Origin: Pullulanibacillus pueri
Lineage (GTDB): Bacteria > Bacillota > Bacilli > Bacillales > Sporolactobacillaceae
DNA length: 64,000 bases
Direction of reading: 5' to 3'
NCBI RefSeq assembly: GCF_014639255.1
Contig: NZ_BMFV01000009.1
Coordinates: 1 to 64,000, forward strand
This document shows, piece by piece, positions 27,760 to 36,429 of the stretch (positions are counted from its first letter, which is position 1; every line of letters begins with the position of its first letter). The position numbers and the translations under genes are program-made. The notes under the pieces are model-generated. The model worked only from the letters and a program-made list of their open reading frames with translations. It did not search any database and was not told where the DNA came from.

Positions 27760-29679
27760 ATGAGCTGGTTATTAAGTCTTTATGAGACCTATGAGAAGAA
27801 TAGTGATCAAATAGGCGCCATCCACAAAAGAAGAGAGGACGAAGCATACACGCTACTTCCCGTTTCACACTCTACCCAAAATGCACAGATTGAAGTGACT
27901 GTCGATCTTGAAGGGAATTTTTATGATGCAGTAGTGGTAGAGAAGAAAAATGCAACGACAGTTATTCCTTGCACTGAAGCTTCCTTTAGTAGAACAAGTA
28001 AAGCTGTCCCGCACCCTCTCCATGATAAATTGATGTATGTTGCCGGAGATTTTGAACACTATGGTGGGGTGGTAAAAAAGGGCTCGCCATTCAATGACTA
28101 CATTGAGCAATTAAGAGAATGGTGCGACTCGTCACATGCTCATCCAAAGGTTATTGCCATCTATCATTATTTGAAAAAAGGAACTTTAATCAAAGATTTG
28201 GTAAACAAAGCGATTCTTCGTGTAGATGAAAAGCATCAGCTAATCAAAAAGTGGACAAAAAAGGAGGAAGAAAAATATGGTGATAAGCCTGATATTTTTA
28301 AGGTTATGAGTGAAACGCAGGACAAAGTGTTTGTGCGTTTTGACGTCCACGAGGTAGGTAAGGTGAATACAAGCGTTTGGAATGATACCTCCATATACGA
28401 TGCCTTTGTTGCCTACTATAAAGGGAAATTGCAAGAGGATGACATGTGTTACATCACAGGGAAGATGGATGCTAAAACCGATCGGCATGCCTCCAAGATA
28501 CGTCATGCCGCAGATATGGCGAAGTTGATTTCAGCAAATGATACGGACGGTTTTACGTTTAAAGGGCGCTTTATAAACGCTAATGATGTTGCCAATGTGA
28601 GCTTTGATGTTTCACAAAAAGCGCATAATGCATTGAAGTGGTTGATATTAAAACAAGGAAAAGTCGTTGATGGACGTGTGTTTTTAGTCTGGGGAAATGA
28701 GTCAACGGAAGTCCCTTCTCCGCAAGATGACTTGCATGATTGGCTTGTAGGTATCGGGTCCTTAGATGAAAGACAGCAGCAAGAAGCCGGTGATCGCACA
28801 CATGAAGTGTTTGCTCGGGCCTTCAACAAAGCGATAGCAGGTTATAAAAGCAATTTATCCTATGAGTCAAAAGTGATGCTGCTAATTTTAGATGCAGCTA
28901 CGCCAGGCCGACTTTCTGTGATGTATTACCGCAGCATGAACATCGAAGATTACTTCACCCGGATCGATAATTGGGCCAAGACTTGTAGCTGGCTGCATGC
29001 TTATAAGAGGGATGAGCAGAAACAAATCATTCGCTTTTATGGACCGCCTGCTCCAAGGGATATTGCACTGGCTGCTTATGGATCACATGCGAGTGACAAA
29101 GTGATTAAAGGACTGATGGAACGCATGTTAGCTTGCATTGTTGACGGGCAAAAAATTCCATTGGACGTCATTCGCAGTGCGCTGGCCAGAGCTTCTAACC
29201 CGGTTTCTATGGATGAGTGGGAATGGACCAAGACATTAAGTATCACTTGTGCTTTATTAAAAAAGCATTATGAAAAGGAGGAATATGACGTGGCATTAGA
29301 TGTGAATTGTAAGGAGAGGGACTATTTGTTTGGGCGCTTGTTAGCCATTGCAGATGTTTTGGAAAAGCGGGCGTTGTATTCAGCTGATGAGAAGCGGGCA
29401 ACGAATGCCATTCGCTATATGAACGCATTTTCGAGGCATCCTGCACGAACTTGGCAAGTAATTCAAGCAAATCTACAACCCTATCAGGCCAGATTAGGTG
29501 ATCAAGTCTTTTCTTTCAACCGTTTGATTGATGAGGTGGCGAGTGATATCAATTTAAACGATTTTAATGATAAACCCTTGAGTGGTTTATATTTACTCGG
29601 GTTCTATAGTCAGCGCCATGAATTATTTAAAAGTAAAAAGCAAAAAGAAAAAGAGCAATTAGAGAATACTAATTTATAG
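27760..29679 (+). CDS. cas8c: Cas8c (Csd1), large Cascade subunit
   Basis: This 639-residue Csd1-family protein recognises the PAM and helps open target DNA. Typical features are the N-terminal MSWLLSLYETYEKN, FEHYGGVVKKGSPFNDYIEQL, the central VRFDVHEVG...WND, SNLSYESKVMLLILDAATPGRLSVMYYR, and the C-terminal HPARTWQVIQANLQPYQ plus GFYSQRHELFKSK. It begins at the base after cas5 ends, with GAGAGGGGG inside cas5 as ribosome binding site. Confidence 0.95.
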   Translation: MSWLLSLYETYEKNSDQIGAIHKRREDEAYTLLPVSHSTQNAQIEVTVDLEGNFYDAVVVEKKNATTVIPCTEASFSRTSKAVPHPLHDKLMYVAGDFEHYGGVVKKGSPFNDYIEQLREWCDSSHAHPKVIAIYHYLKKGTLIKDLVNKAILRVDEKHQLIKKWTKKEEEKYGDKPDIFKVMSETQDKVFVRFDVHEVGKVNTSVWNDTSIYDAFVAYYKGKLQEDDMCYITGKMDAKTDRHASKIRHAADMAKLISANDTDGFTFKGRFINANDVANVSFDVSQKAHNALKWLILKQGKVVDGRVFLVWGNESTEVPSPQDDLHDWLVGIGSLDERQQQEAGDRTHEVFARAFNKAIAGYKSNLSYESKVMLLILDAATPGRLSVMYYRSMNIEDYFTRIDNWAKTCSWLHAYKRDEQKQIIRFYGPPAPRDIALAAYGSHASDKVIKGLMERMLACIVDGQKIPLDVIRSALARASNPVSMDEWEWTKTLSITCALLKKHYEKEEYDVALDVNCKERDYLFGRLLAIADVLEKRALYSADEKRATNAIRYMNAFSRHPARTWQVIQANLQPYQARLGDQVFSFNRLIDEVASDINLNDFNDKPLSGLYLLGFYSQRHELFKSKKQKEKEQLENTNL

Positions 29680-29691
29680 GAGTGGATAGAG

Positions 29692-30522
29692 ATGACGATT
29701 TTAGATCATAAAATTGATTTTGCGGTTATTTTTTCTGTGAGAAATGCGAATCCAAACGGGGATCCTTTGAATGGAAATCGGCCAAGGCAGAATTATGAAG
29801 GATATGGCGAGGTTTCTGACGTTTGCTTAAAACGGAAAATGCGCAATCGATTACAGGACGCAGGTGAGCCAATTTTTGTTCAATCAGATGAGAGGAAAAA
29901 TGATGCCTTTAAAAGTTTAAAAGAACGTGCCGATGCAGAGGAAGATTTAAAGAAGGCCATGAAGGATAAAAATAGTGATTTATTTGCTGAACTTGCTTGT
30001 AAGAAATGGCTGGATGTAAGGAGCTTTGGTCAAGTCTTTGCCTTTAAAGGTGATGTATTATCTGTGGGTGTACGGGGGCCGGTATCTGTTCATCCTGCTG
30101 TCAGTCTTAGTCCCATCGATATCTCTAGTATTCAGATCACTAAAAGCGTCAATTCAACGACATCTGACCGCAAGGGCTCCGATACGATGGGAATGAAGCA
30201 TCGCGTGGATTTTGGCAACTATGTTTTTTATGGCAGTATTAACACACAACTTGCTGAAAAAACGGGCTTTACTCATGAGGATGCAGAAAAATTTAAACAG
30301 GCACTCATCACCTTATTCGAGAACGATGCTTCCTCTGCACGTCCCGATGGGAGCATGGAGGTACAGAAGGTATATTGGTGGGAGCACAATTCAAAGTTAG
30401 GGCAGTATTCATCTGCAAAAGTCCACCGCTCTTTGAAAGTGGAAGAGGATAATGAAAAAAACGTAAAGATCACTTTAGAGGAATTAAACGGGCTGGCGGT
30501 ACAAGTCTATGATGGACAGTAA
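29692..30522 (+). CDS. cas7: Cas7 (Csd2), Cascade backbone subunit
   Basis: This 276-residue Csd2/Csh2-family protein forms the crRNA-coating backbone. The hallmark NPNGDPLNGNRPRQN lies at about 20-34, followed by VSDVCLKRKMRN, KKWLDVRSFGQVFAFKG, GPVSVHPAVS, and a C-terminal YWWEHNSKLGQYSSAKVHRS. GGAGTGGATAGAG precedes ATG 29692. At 276 residues it is near normal length. It overlaps cas4 by 14 bases. Confidence 0.95.
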   Translation: MTILDHKIDFAVIFSVRNANPNGDPLNGNRPRQNYEGYGEVSDVCLKRKMRNRLQDAGEPIFVQSDERKNDAFKSLKERADAEEDLKKAMKDKNSDLFAELACKKWLDVRSFGQVFAFKGDVLSVGVRGPVSVHPAVSLSPIDISSIQITKSVNSTTSDRKGSDTMGMKHRVDFGNYVFYGSINTQLAEKTGFTHEDAEKFKQALITLFENDASSARPDGSMEVQKVYWWEHNSKLGQYSSAKVHRSLKVEEDNEKNVKITLEELNGLAVQVYDGQ

Positions 30523-31168
30523 TGAAGACGACTATCTCATGCTTTCTGGCATCCAGCATTTCCAGTTTTGCAAGCGGCAATGGGCGTTGATTCATATTGA
30601 ACAGCAATGGGCCGAAAATGTTAGGACTGTCGAGGGCCAACATCTTCATCGCAAAGCAGATCAACCGTTTATAAAAGAAAAACGAAGAAATAAGCTCATA
30701 GTCCGTGCCTTGCCAATAAAGTCAAAAGAGCTCGGGGCAACAGGGATCTGTGATGTGGTTGAATTTATTGAAGATGACGATGGGGTATCGGTTCTGAACT
30801 CCGATCAGTTATATATTCCGATCCCTGTGGAATATAAAAGAGGCAAGCCTAAAAAAGATCGTTCGGATACATTGCAATTAACGGCCCAAGCCATGTGCCT
30901 TGAGGAAATGCTTCTCTGCAGTGTTCCAACAGGGTACATTTTTTATAATGAAATCAAGCACCGTGAGGAAATCCCAATTACTGAGGAGAACAAGGAAAAG
31001 GTAAGAACGGTTTTTAAGGAAATGCATCATTATTTCAACAATCGTCACACGCCGAAGGTTAAGACAGGAGCCTTTTGTCGTAATTGCTCATTACAAGACA
31101 TTTGCTTACCAGAGCTTATGCACAAACAATCTGTGGCGAGCTATATTGAAAGGATATTAGGGGAATGA
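30509..31168 (+). CDS. cas4: Cas4 exonuclease for spacer acquisition
   Basis: This 219-residue RecB-like nuclease has the iron-sulfur cysteines at FQFCKRQ and FCRNCSLQDICLPE. The nuclease core is HLHRKAD, IPVEYKRGKPKK (about 108-119) and DTLQLTAQAMCLEEM. Cas4 trims prespacers and selects those with the right PAM for Cas1-Cas2. It overlaps cas7 by 14 bases and cas1 by 4. Start ATG 30509 or 30512. Confidence 0.95.
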   Translation: MMDSNEDDYLMLSGIQHFQFCKRQWALIHIEQQWAENVRTVEGQHLHRKADQPFIKEKRRNKLIVRALPIKSKELGATGICDVVEFIEDDDGVSVLNSDQLYIPIPVEYKRGKPKKDRSDTLQLTAQAMCLEEMLLCSVPTGYIFYNEIKHREEIPITEENKEKVRTVFKEMHHYFNNRHTPKVKTGAFCRNCSLQDICLPELMHKQSVASYIERILGE

Positions 31169-32196
31169 GAAAGTTATTAAATAGCTTATTTATTACAAGC
31201 CCGGATGTTTATTTAACATTGAATGGTGAGAATATTGTCGTGAAAAAGGAAGAGGAGCGCATTGGTAGGGTGCCGCTTCATAATCTAGAGGCCATTTATA
31301 CTTTTGGCTATAGCGGAGCGAGCCCTGCTTTAATGGGGGCGTGTGCGGAGAAAAATATTGCTCTCGTCTTTTTGACAAAGCATGGCAGATTTATAGCGCG
31401 AGTAATTGGGGAGAGTAGAGGCAATGTTGTCTTACGTAAAGCACAATATCGCGTGTCGGATAGTGAGGCGGCAAGTACAGCAATTGCCAAGCACTTTATC
31501 ATTGGAAAAATCTATAATAATAAATGGATCTTAGAGCGCGCAACTCGTGACTACCCTTTAAGGATTGATACAAATCAATTTAAGGAAGTTTCAAACAAGT
31601 TATCAGACATTCTTACAGGGATTAAAAAAGTGACTGATTTAGAAGGGCTAAGAGGGTATGAAGGACAAGCAGCGATCCTTTACAATAAAGTTTTCGATCA
31701 GATGATCCTTCAACAAAAGGATGCGTTCTTTTTTAAAGGAAGAAATCGCAGGCCACCGCTGGATAATGTCAATACCATGCTTTCCTTTGCCTACACGTTG
31801 CTGGCCAGTGATGCCACTGCTGCTTTAGAAGCAATCGGCTTGGACGCTTTCGTCGGTTTTTTACATCGAGATCGCCCTGGCCGAGCTTCTTTGGCGTTGG
31901 ACGTAATGGAAGAACTACGAGGAGTCTACGCCGACCGCTTTGTTCTATCACTGATTAATAAAAAGGTCGTTCATAAGGATGACTTTCTGACAAAAGAAAA
32001 TGGCGCAGTCATCATGACAGATGAAGCACGCAAAAAGTTTTTAAAAGCATGGCAGGAAAGAAAACAAGATAAGATTAAGCACCCTTTTTTAGGCGAGCGT
32101 ATTTCTTGGGGGTTGGTCCCTCATGCCCAAGCCATGCTATTAGCCAGATATCTAAGAGGTGATTTAGATGGGTATCCACCATTCTTATGGAAGTAG
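31165..32196 (+). CDS. cas1: Cas1 integrase
   Basis: This 343-residue I-C Cas1 has catalytic metal ligands Glu in GYEGQAA (about 165), His in FLHRDRPGR (about 234) and Asp in SLALDVMEELR (about 248). The dimerisation half is at the N-terminus. It integrates new spacers at the leader-proximal repeat. ATG 31165 overlaps cas4 by 4 bases. Confidence 0.96.
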   Translation: MRKLLNSLFITSPDVYLTLNGENIVVKKEEERIGRVPLHNLEAIYTFGYSGASPALMGACAEKNIALVFLTKHGRFIARVIGESRGNVVLRKAQYRVSDSEAASTAIAKHFIIGKIYNNKWILERATRDYPLRIDTNQFKEVSNKLSDILTGIKKVTDLEGLRGYEGQAAILYNKVFDQMILQQKDAFFFKGRNRRPPLDNVNTMLSFAYTLLASDATAALEAIGLDAFVGFLHRDRPGRASLALDVMEELRGVYADRFVLSLINKKVVHKDDFLTKENGAVIMTDEARKKFLKAWQERKQDKIKHPFLGERISWGLVPHAQAMLLARYLRGDLDGYPPFLWK

Positions 32197-32205
32197 AGTG
32201 ATTAG

Positions 32206-32496
32206 ATGCTAGTTGTGATCACATATGATGTGAGTACCGTTGATGGCGCTGGCAAAAAGAGACTGCGAAGAGTATCAAAGCTTTGTCAAAACTATGGACA
32301 ACGTGTTCAGAATTCTGTATTCGAATGTGTAGTAGATTCTACCCAACTCAAGCAGCTTAAGTATGAGTTGTTGGAAGTCATCAATAGTGAAAAAGATAGC
32401 TTGCGATTTTATCGATTAGGTGATAATTATAAAACCAAGGTAGAACATATCGGTGTAAAAGATTCCTTCGACGTAGAAGGGCCTTTATTTATCTAG
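32206..32496 (+). CDS. cas2: Cas2
   Basis: This 96-residue ferredoxin-like protein has VVITYDVSTVDGAGKKRLRR (the Asp of YDVS), YGQRVQNSVFEC and DSLRFYRLG. It is the structural partner of Cas1 in spacer integration. It follows cas1 by nine bases and is directly followed by the leader. A decayed relative lies before array 1. Confidence 0.96.
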   Translation: MLVVITYDVSTVDGAGKKRLRRVSKLCQNYGQRVQNSVFECVVDSTQLKQLKYELLEVINSEKDSLRFYRLGDNYKTKVEHIGVKDSFDVEGPLFI

Positions 32497-32500
32497 TTAA

Positions 32501-32545
32501 GGTGCGAATGTGAAGCGCACATCAATTACTAAGGAGATTCGCACC
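32501..32545 (+). ncRNA. I-C leader hairpin upstream of array 2
   Basis: GGTGCGAAT (32501-32509) pairs perfectly with ATTCGCACC (32537-32545), starting four bases after the cas2 stop, followed by A6. It covaries with the hairpin at 23448-23492. The leader (32497-32660) continues AT-rich to the first repeat. Confidence 0.5.
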
Positions 32546-32660
32546 AAAAAAGACGGTAATAATATACTTTTATTTGGAAGAATGGAATTAAACAGGTTTA
32601 TTTAATGGTCTATTATGTTATAAATGTAAAAATATAGGGCAAATATTACCTGTTTCCGCT

Positions 32661-33423
32661 GTCGCACTCTTCGTGAGTGCGTGGATTGAAATTCCTTTTT
32701 TTGCTTAAAAAACTCGCTAAAATGATCGTCGCACTCTTCGTGAGTGCGTGGATTGAAATCTCACATTCCGGAATGGAATGGAAAAAGTATATTGTCGCAC
32801 TCTTCGTGAGTGCGTGGATTGAAATTCTAGCATTCCGTTTATTGCGCCATGATCTATATGGTCGCACTCTTCGTGAGTGCGTGGATTGAAATCTCTGAGG
32901 AAAAGGCTGGAGCGAAATCAGCATCAGTCGCACTCTTCGTGAGTGCGTGGATTGAAATGTTTCAATATTGCCGCTCGCGATGTGGCGAACTAGTCGCACT
33001 CTTCGTGAGTGCGTGGATTGAAATCTTTATCTCTTGCGAGAATCATATAATTCCCGTCCGTCGCACTCTTCGTGAGTGCGTGGATTGAAATTTCAAGCAA
33101 CGCAACCGTTACGGATAACGGAACTGTCGCACTCTTCGTGAGTGCGTGGATTGAAATATAACACTAGGATTTAGTTCGACTCTTCTAGACGTCGCACTCT
33201 TCGTGAGTGCGTGGATTGAAATCTCGATTACTACGGTCGGCGACATGTTTTGGTAAGTCGCACTCTTCGTGAGTGCGTGGATTGAAATGTTTTAAACTCG
33301 AATAGTAGCTGTGTTCCATCGGTGTCGCACTCTTCGTGAGTGCGTGGATTGAAATGGGGTGGGGAAGACACATCTTGAAATTGCTGCAGGTGTCGCACTC
33401 TTCGTGAGTGCGCGGATTGGAAA
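32661..33423 (+). CRISPR. CRISPR array 2, type I-C, 12 repeats
   Basis: Twelve 32-bp repeats start at 32661, 32728, 32794, 32861, 32927, 32993, 33060, 33126, 33191, 33257, 33324 and 33392, with 11 spacers of 33-36 bp. Each begins GTCGCACTCTTCGTGAGTGC and ends GTGGATTGAAAT; the stem CGCACTC/GAGTGCG encloses TTCGT. The last repeat carries changes in its 3' end (GCGGATTGGAAA), marking the old end. The oldest spacer (33356-33391) encodes GVGKTHLEIAAG, a Walker A as in DnaC/IstB ATPases. Confidence 0.98.
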
Positions 33424-33502
33424 CACGGGCAGCAAATCTGAAACTAAGCTTAAAGAAAAAAACTTCCTGTAGCGAAAACAGAAAGTTTTTGATGTCTTTC
33501 CA

Positions 33503-34168
33503 TTACTTATCAAGCAGGTTATAGAGAAACTCCCATTTCTCAGTATCAAGCAAGTCCTTTTGAGAAATCTCGAGTCCGCCGCCTAGGAAGACCTTTTGAT
33601 CTTGGATGGCGATGACCATAGCCTCAAAGGAAGAGGTAGGATCAACCTTCTTGTATACGTCACCTATGGTGGGCAAGAAGCCACTATTCACTCCGTTTTC
33701 TTCTAACTGAAGGGCATCGTCATTGATGTCACCTTCGCTTATTTCTTTATAATCAATGGGATGGCTATTTTCATCTCTACCTGGGACCATTAATAAATAT
33801 TCGCTATGTTTTATGCCGTTAGATCGATTGGTAATAACCCCTTTGTTTTCTACTGTTTCAACGACTTCGATGGAGTTTAATGTATAATTATCTAGATAAT
33901 CCGGACTTGGATTGGTAATTAAAATATAATCGCCTTCCTCAGCTTTTTTATCTTTACTGAGGGTATAGACTTTGTGATTAAATATAAAGCTATCCTGCGG
34001 TTGGATTTTGTATCTTTCTACGTTGACCGCTTTTGTTAGATGTTGTGTTAAATCTCTCATCCTAATGAGATGGACAGATTGTTTAAACATTGGCTTTACA
34101 CCATAGACTTTGTGTAGTTCATTATTATAGTAAACAAATTGTCCTTTTCTGACCTGATATAACTTCAA
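33503..34168 (-). CDS. Protein of unknown function next to CRISPR array 2
   Basis: I do not recognise this 221-residue protein. It is soluble, mostly beta by appearance, without signal peptide or membrane segment. Short blocks KGQFVYYNNELHKVYGVKP and IFNHKVYTLSKDKKAEEGDY look like small SH3-like barrels repeated in the N-terminal half. The C-terminus ends EKWEFLYNLLDK. AGGGGGCATG at the start (34167-34176 read in reverse) gives a good ribosome binding site. It is convergent with array 2, whose last repeat lies 80 bp past its stop, and divergent from the parA-like pseudogene. Its relation to either is unknown. Confidence 0.7.
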   Translation of the reverse strand: MKLYQVRKGQFVYYNNELHKVYGVKPMFKQSVHLIRMRDLTQHLTKAVNVERYKIQPQDSFIFNHKVYTLSKDKKAEEGDYILITNPSPDYLDNYTLNSIEVVETVENKGVITNRSNGIKHSEYLLMVPGRDENSHPIDYKEISEGDINDDALQLEENGVNSGFLPTIGDVYKKVDPTSSFEAMVIAIQDQKVFLGGGLEISQKDLLDTEKWEFLYNLLDK

Positions 34169-34402
34169 AGGTCATGCCCCCTAAAAAAGTATTGATTTTC
34201 ATGCAAAGAATAAAAGAACTTAAAAAGATACACGAACTATGCTAATGATTATTTCTTAAGATACCCTAAAATGAATAAATCATTAGAGTGATTTTGGCCA
34301 GATTTATTTTCAAGTTCGTCTTCTTATTAAAATATACAAAAGAGCAACAAATCCTTCAATCTCTAATCATACAATAAAATGGTAAGAGAAAGGGGGATGA
34401 AA

Positions 34403-35221
34403 ATGGCGATTACAACATCTGTTTTCAACATGAAGGGTGGTGTTGGCAAAACCACTCTAACAGTTCAGTTAGCCTGGTACATGATGAGCGAAAAAGGCAA
34501 ACGGGTATTAGTCGTGGATTTAGACCCTCAGGCCAATGCCAGTCATTATTTAATGGGAGCGAAAAAGTATAAAGATTATATTGAGCAACGGCGTCCGACC
34601 ATGAAGGATTTGTTTGAGGAATATACTTCTTTATCCAGATTCCAGCTTCGAGATGAATTTATCTATGGCGTACGCACTGAACAAGATGCCAAGCTTGATT
34701 TAATCCCTTCTTCATTAAAACTTTCGAAAATCTTGAAGAATCCTCGGGGGAAGGAGCATGCCTTAAATAATTTTTTAGCGATGGTGAAAGACAATTATGA
34801 TGTCATTTTTATCGATTGTCCACCGACAGAATCCATGTTCACTACGGCTTCTTATCGTGCGAGTCAATAGCTTTTAGTCCCTGTGAAACCTGAATTTTTA
34901 TCTACCATTGGATTGCCATTGATTGTGGAATCAACAAACGAATTTCGCCGTGATTATAACCGTTCAGATTTGAAGGTGGCGGGAATTGTTTTTAACATTG
35001 TGACGAATAGTCGCGAGGCGATGGCATCTAAGCGTGAGATTAAGGCATTGGCTCGTCAATATGAATGGCCGTGGTTTGAAGAAGAAATTAGTTTTAGTGA
35101 TTCTTATACAAGAAGTGTGCGTGAAATCAGTTCTATAATGGATACGCGTTATGCAAGAGCCAGTACGACAGATGAATTCCGGGCCTTTGCCGAAGCCTTT
35201 TCCAGGACGATAAGCTTATGA
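34403..35221 (+). pseudogene. ParA/Soj-type ATPase interrupted by an in-frame TAG
   Basis: The product is 272 codons if read through. It has FNMKGGVGKTTLTVQLAW (deviant Walker A at about 7-24), VVDLDPQANAS (Walker A' Asp) and VIFIDCPPTE (Walker B). TAG at 34868-34870 stands where ParA proteins usually have Tyr (AS-x-YLLVPVKPE); the same frame continues at once with LLVPVKPEFLSTIGLP to the stop at 35219-35221. AAAGGGGG precedes ATG 34403. The protein would partition DNA or position complexes. It is coupled to the next gene by an ATGA overlap. Either a nonsense mutation or a sequencing error; programmed read-through has no support here. Confidence 0.85.
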
Positions 35222-35733
35222 AGAGCAAACAATTAATGCTAGAACTGATGCTGTTAAATGAAAAATATTCAACAGAAGATATAAGAGCAGTCAGACACCT
35301 TCTCGAAGAAAAGCATACAGATGTTCTCAATTGTTTGCAAGCGTTACATAAACTAAGTCAAGGTGAACAGTCGGAATCAAGGGCAAAGCCTAAACAAGAG
35401 AAGAAACGGCCAACAAATTTAAAAAGCAGGCTAACAGAGTTAAAGAAAGAGAATACCTCGAAATATAACTGGATTAAACATACACAAGAATTGTTGGAAG
35501 ATACACAAAACGTTAAACTCGAAGCCATTCGCAACTATGCTCGTGAGTTAAATCTTCCTTTAACAAAGGGAACGAAGCGTCCAGCGCTTATCCGCCAAAT
35601 TATTATTGCTCTCATCGAAAGACCTACTGATAAAATGATCCCCTTTAAAGCAAATCCTAAACAAGTTCAAACGAATTCACTTGAAATCCTCTCACAAGCC
35701 ATCATATCTAATGCTAAGACAAAGAACTCATAA
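35218..35733 (+). CDS. ParA-partner protein with a SAP-like DNA-binding segment
   Basis: This 171-residue, strongly basic, soluble protein overlaps the parA-like gene by ATGA. No recognised ParB domain is visible. A helical N-terminus (MLELMLLNEKYSTEDIRAV) is followed by a charged linker. Residues about 100-140 (VKLEAIRNYARELNLPLTKG and KRPALIRQIIIALI) resemble a SAP or Rho-N type helix-extended-loop-helix used to bind nucleic acid. By position it is probably the DNA-binding partner of the ATPase; this is inference. Confidence 0.65.
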   Translation: MKSKQLMLELMLLNEKYSTEDIRAVRHLLEEKHTDVLNCLQALHKLSQGEQSESRAKPKQEKKRPTNLKSRLTELKKENTSKYNWIKHTQELLEDTQNVKLEAIRNYARELNLPLTKGTKRPALIRQIIIALIERPTDKMIPFKANPKQVQTNSLEILSQAIISNAKTKNS

Positions 35734-35915
35734 TGGGACTGAACTTTTGTTATTAAAGTATCACTTTTGACATATATCTTATTAGCAGATCCCAATTCCT
35801 CAAGGAAAGGGTGAAATAAATCAAGTAAAGGATCAGAGGATGATGTCAATCAATGTTGAACTGAATGACTGTAGTAGCGAGTTTTTACCCATTTTTCATT
35901 AAAGGGGGGCGTGGC

Positions 35916-36257
35916 ATGCAGTGGTATTTGACAGTGTGGAAAAAATACGCCGTCTTTGAAGGACGATCTCGACGTCAAGAGTATTGGATGTTTGTGCTCA
36001 TTAACCTTATTATAGGCATTATTTTTGGTATTATTGAATACTTCATTTCAGGATTTGTCGTTATTCAGTATCTTTATGAATTGGCGATCCTAATTCCTGG
36101 TCTTGCAGTGACCGCAAGACGTTTGCACGATACTAACCGTAGTGGATGGTGGCAGCTCATCGGACTAATTCCTTTAGTCGGATGGATTATCCTTCTCGTA
36201 TTCTTGTGTCAGGATAGCGACGTGGATTCGAACCGATTTGGTTCAAATCCCAAATAA
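35916..36257 (+). CDS. DUF805 membrane protein
   Basis: This 113-residue protein is typical of DUF805. It begins MQWYLTVWKKYAVFEGRSRR, then has REYWMF-like QEYWMFVLINLIIGIIF and four hydrophobic segments. The hallmark TARRLHDTNRSGWWQLIGLIP comes before DVDSNRFG. The family's function is unknown. ATG 35916 follows AAAGGGGGG; the longer frame from 35865 has no site. It is followed by a strong terminator and stands alone. Confidence 0.88.
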   Translation: MQWYLTVWKKYAVFEGRSRRQEYWMFVLINLIIGIIFGIIEYFISGFVVIQYLYELAILIPGLAVTARRLHDTNRSGWWQLIGLIPLVGWIILLVFLCQDSDVDSNRFGSNPK

Positions 36258-36293
36258 AGAAATCATGCTAAGACGGGTGATGAGACTTCTCTC

Positions 36294-36329
36294 GCACTCA
36301 GGACATGTTGGGTCCTGAGTGCCTTTTTA
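36294..36329 (+). terminator. Terminator after the DUF805 gene
   Basis: A 10-bp perfect stem GCACTCAGGA/TCCTGAGTGC is followed by CTTTTT. Confidence 0.9.
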
Positions 36330-36429
36330 AGCAAGTTATTTTTTAAATTTATTAAAATATTATAAAATATTGAAAGGGCTTTCGTAAGACGGTTCATGAT
36401 CTTGTATTTAAAAAGTTGGAGGAATAAAA

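Noticed and set aside
32646..33549. Several frames across CRISPR array 2 on both strands
   Set aside because: They are translations of the repeat (ALFVSAWIEI, STHSRRVR) and not genes.
34868..34870. Programmed read-through or pyrrolysine at the parA TAG
   Set aside because: No pyl genes, no stem-loop element after the TAG and a simple Tyr-to-TAG change explain it better.
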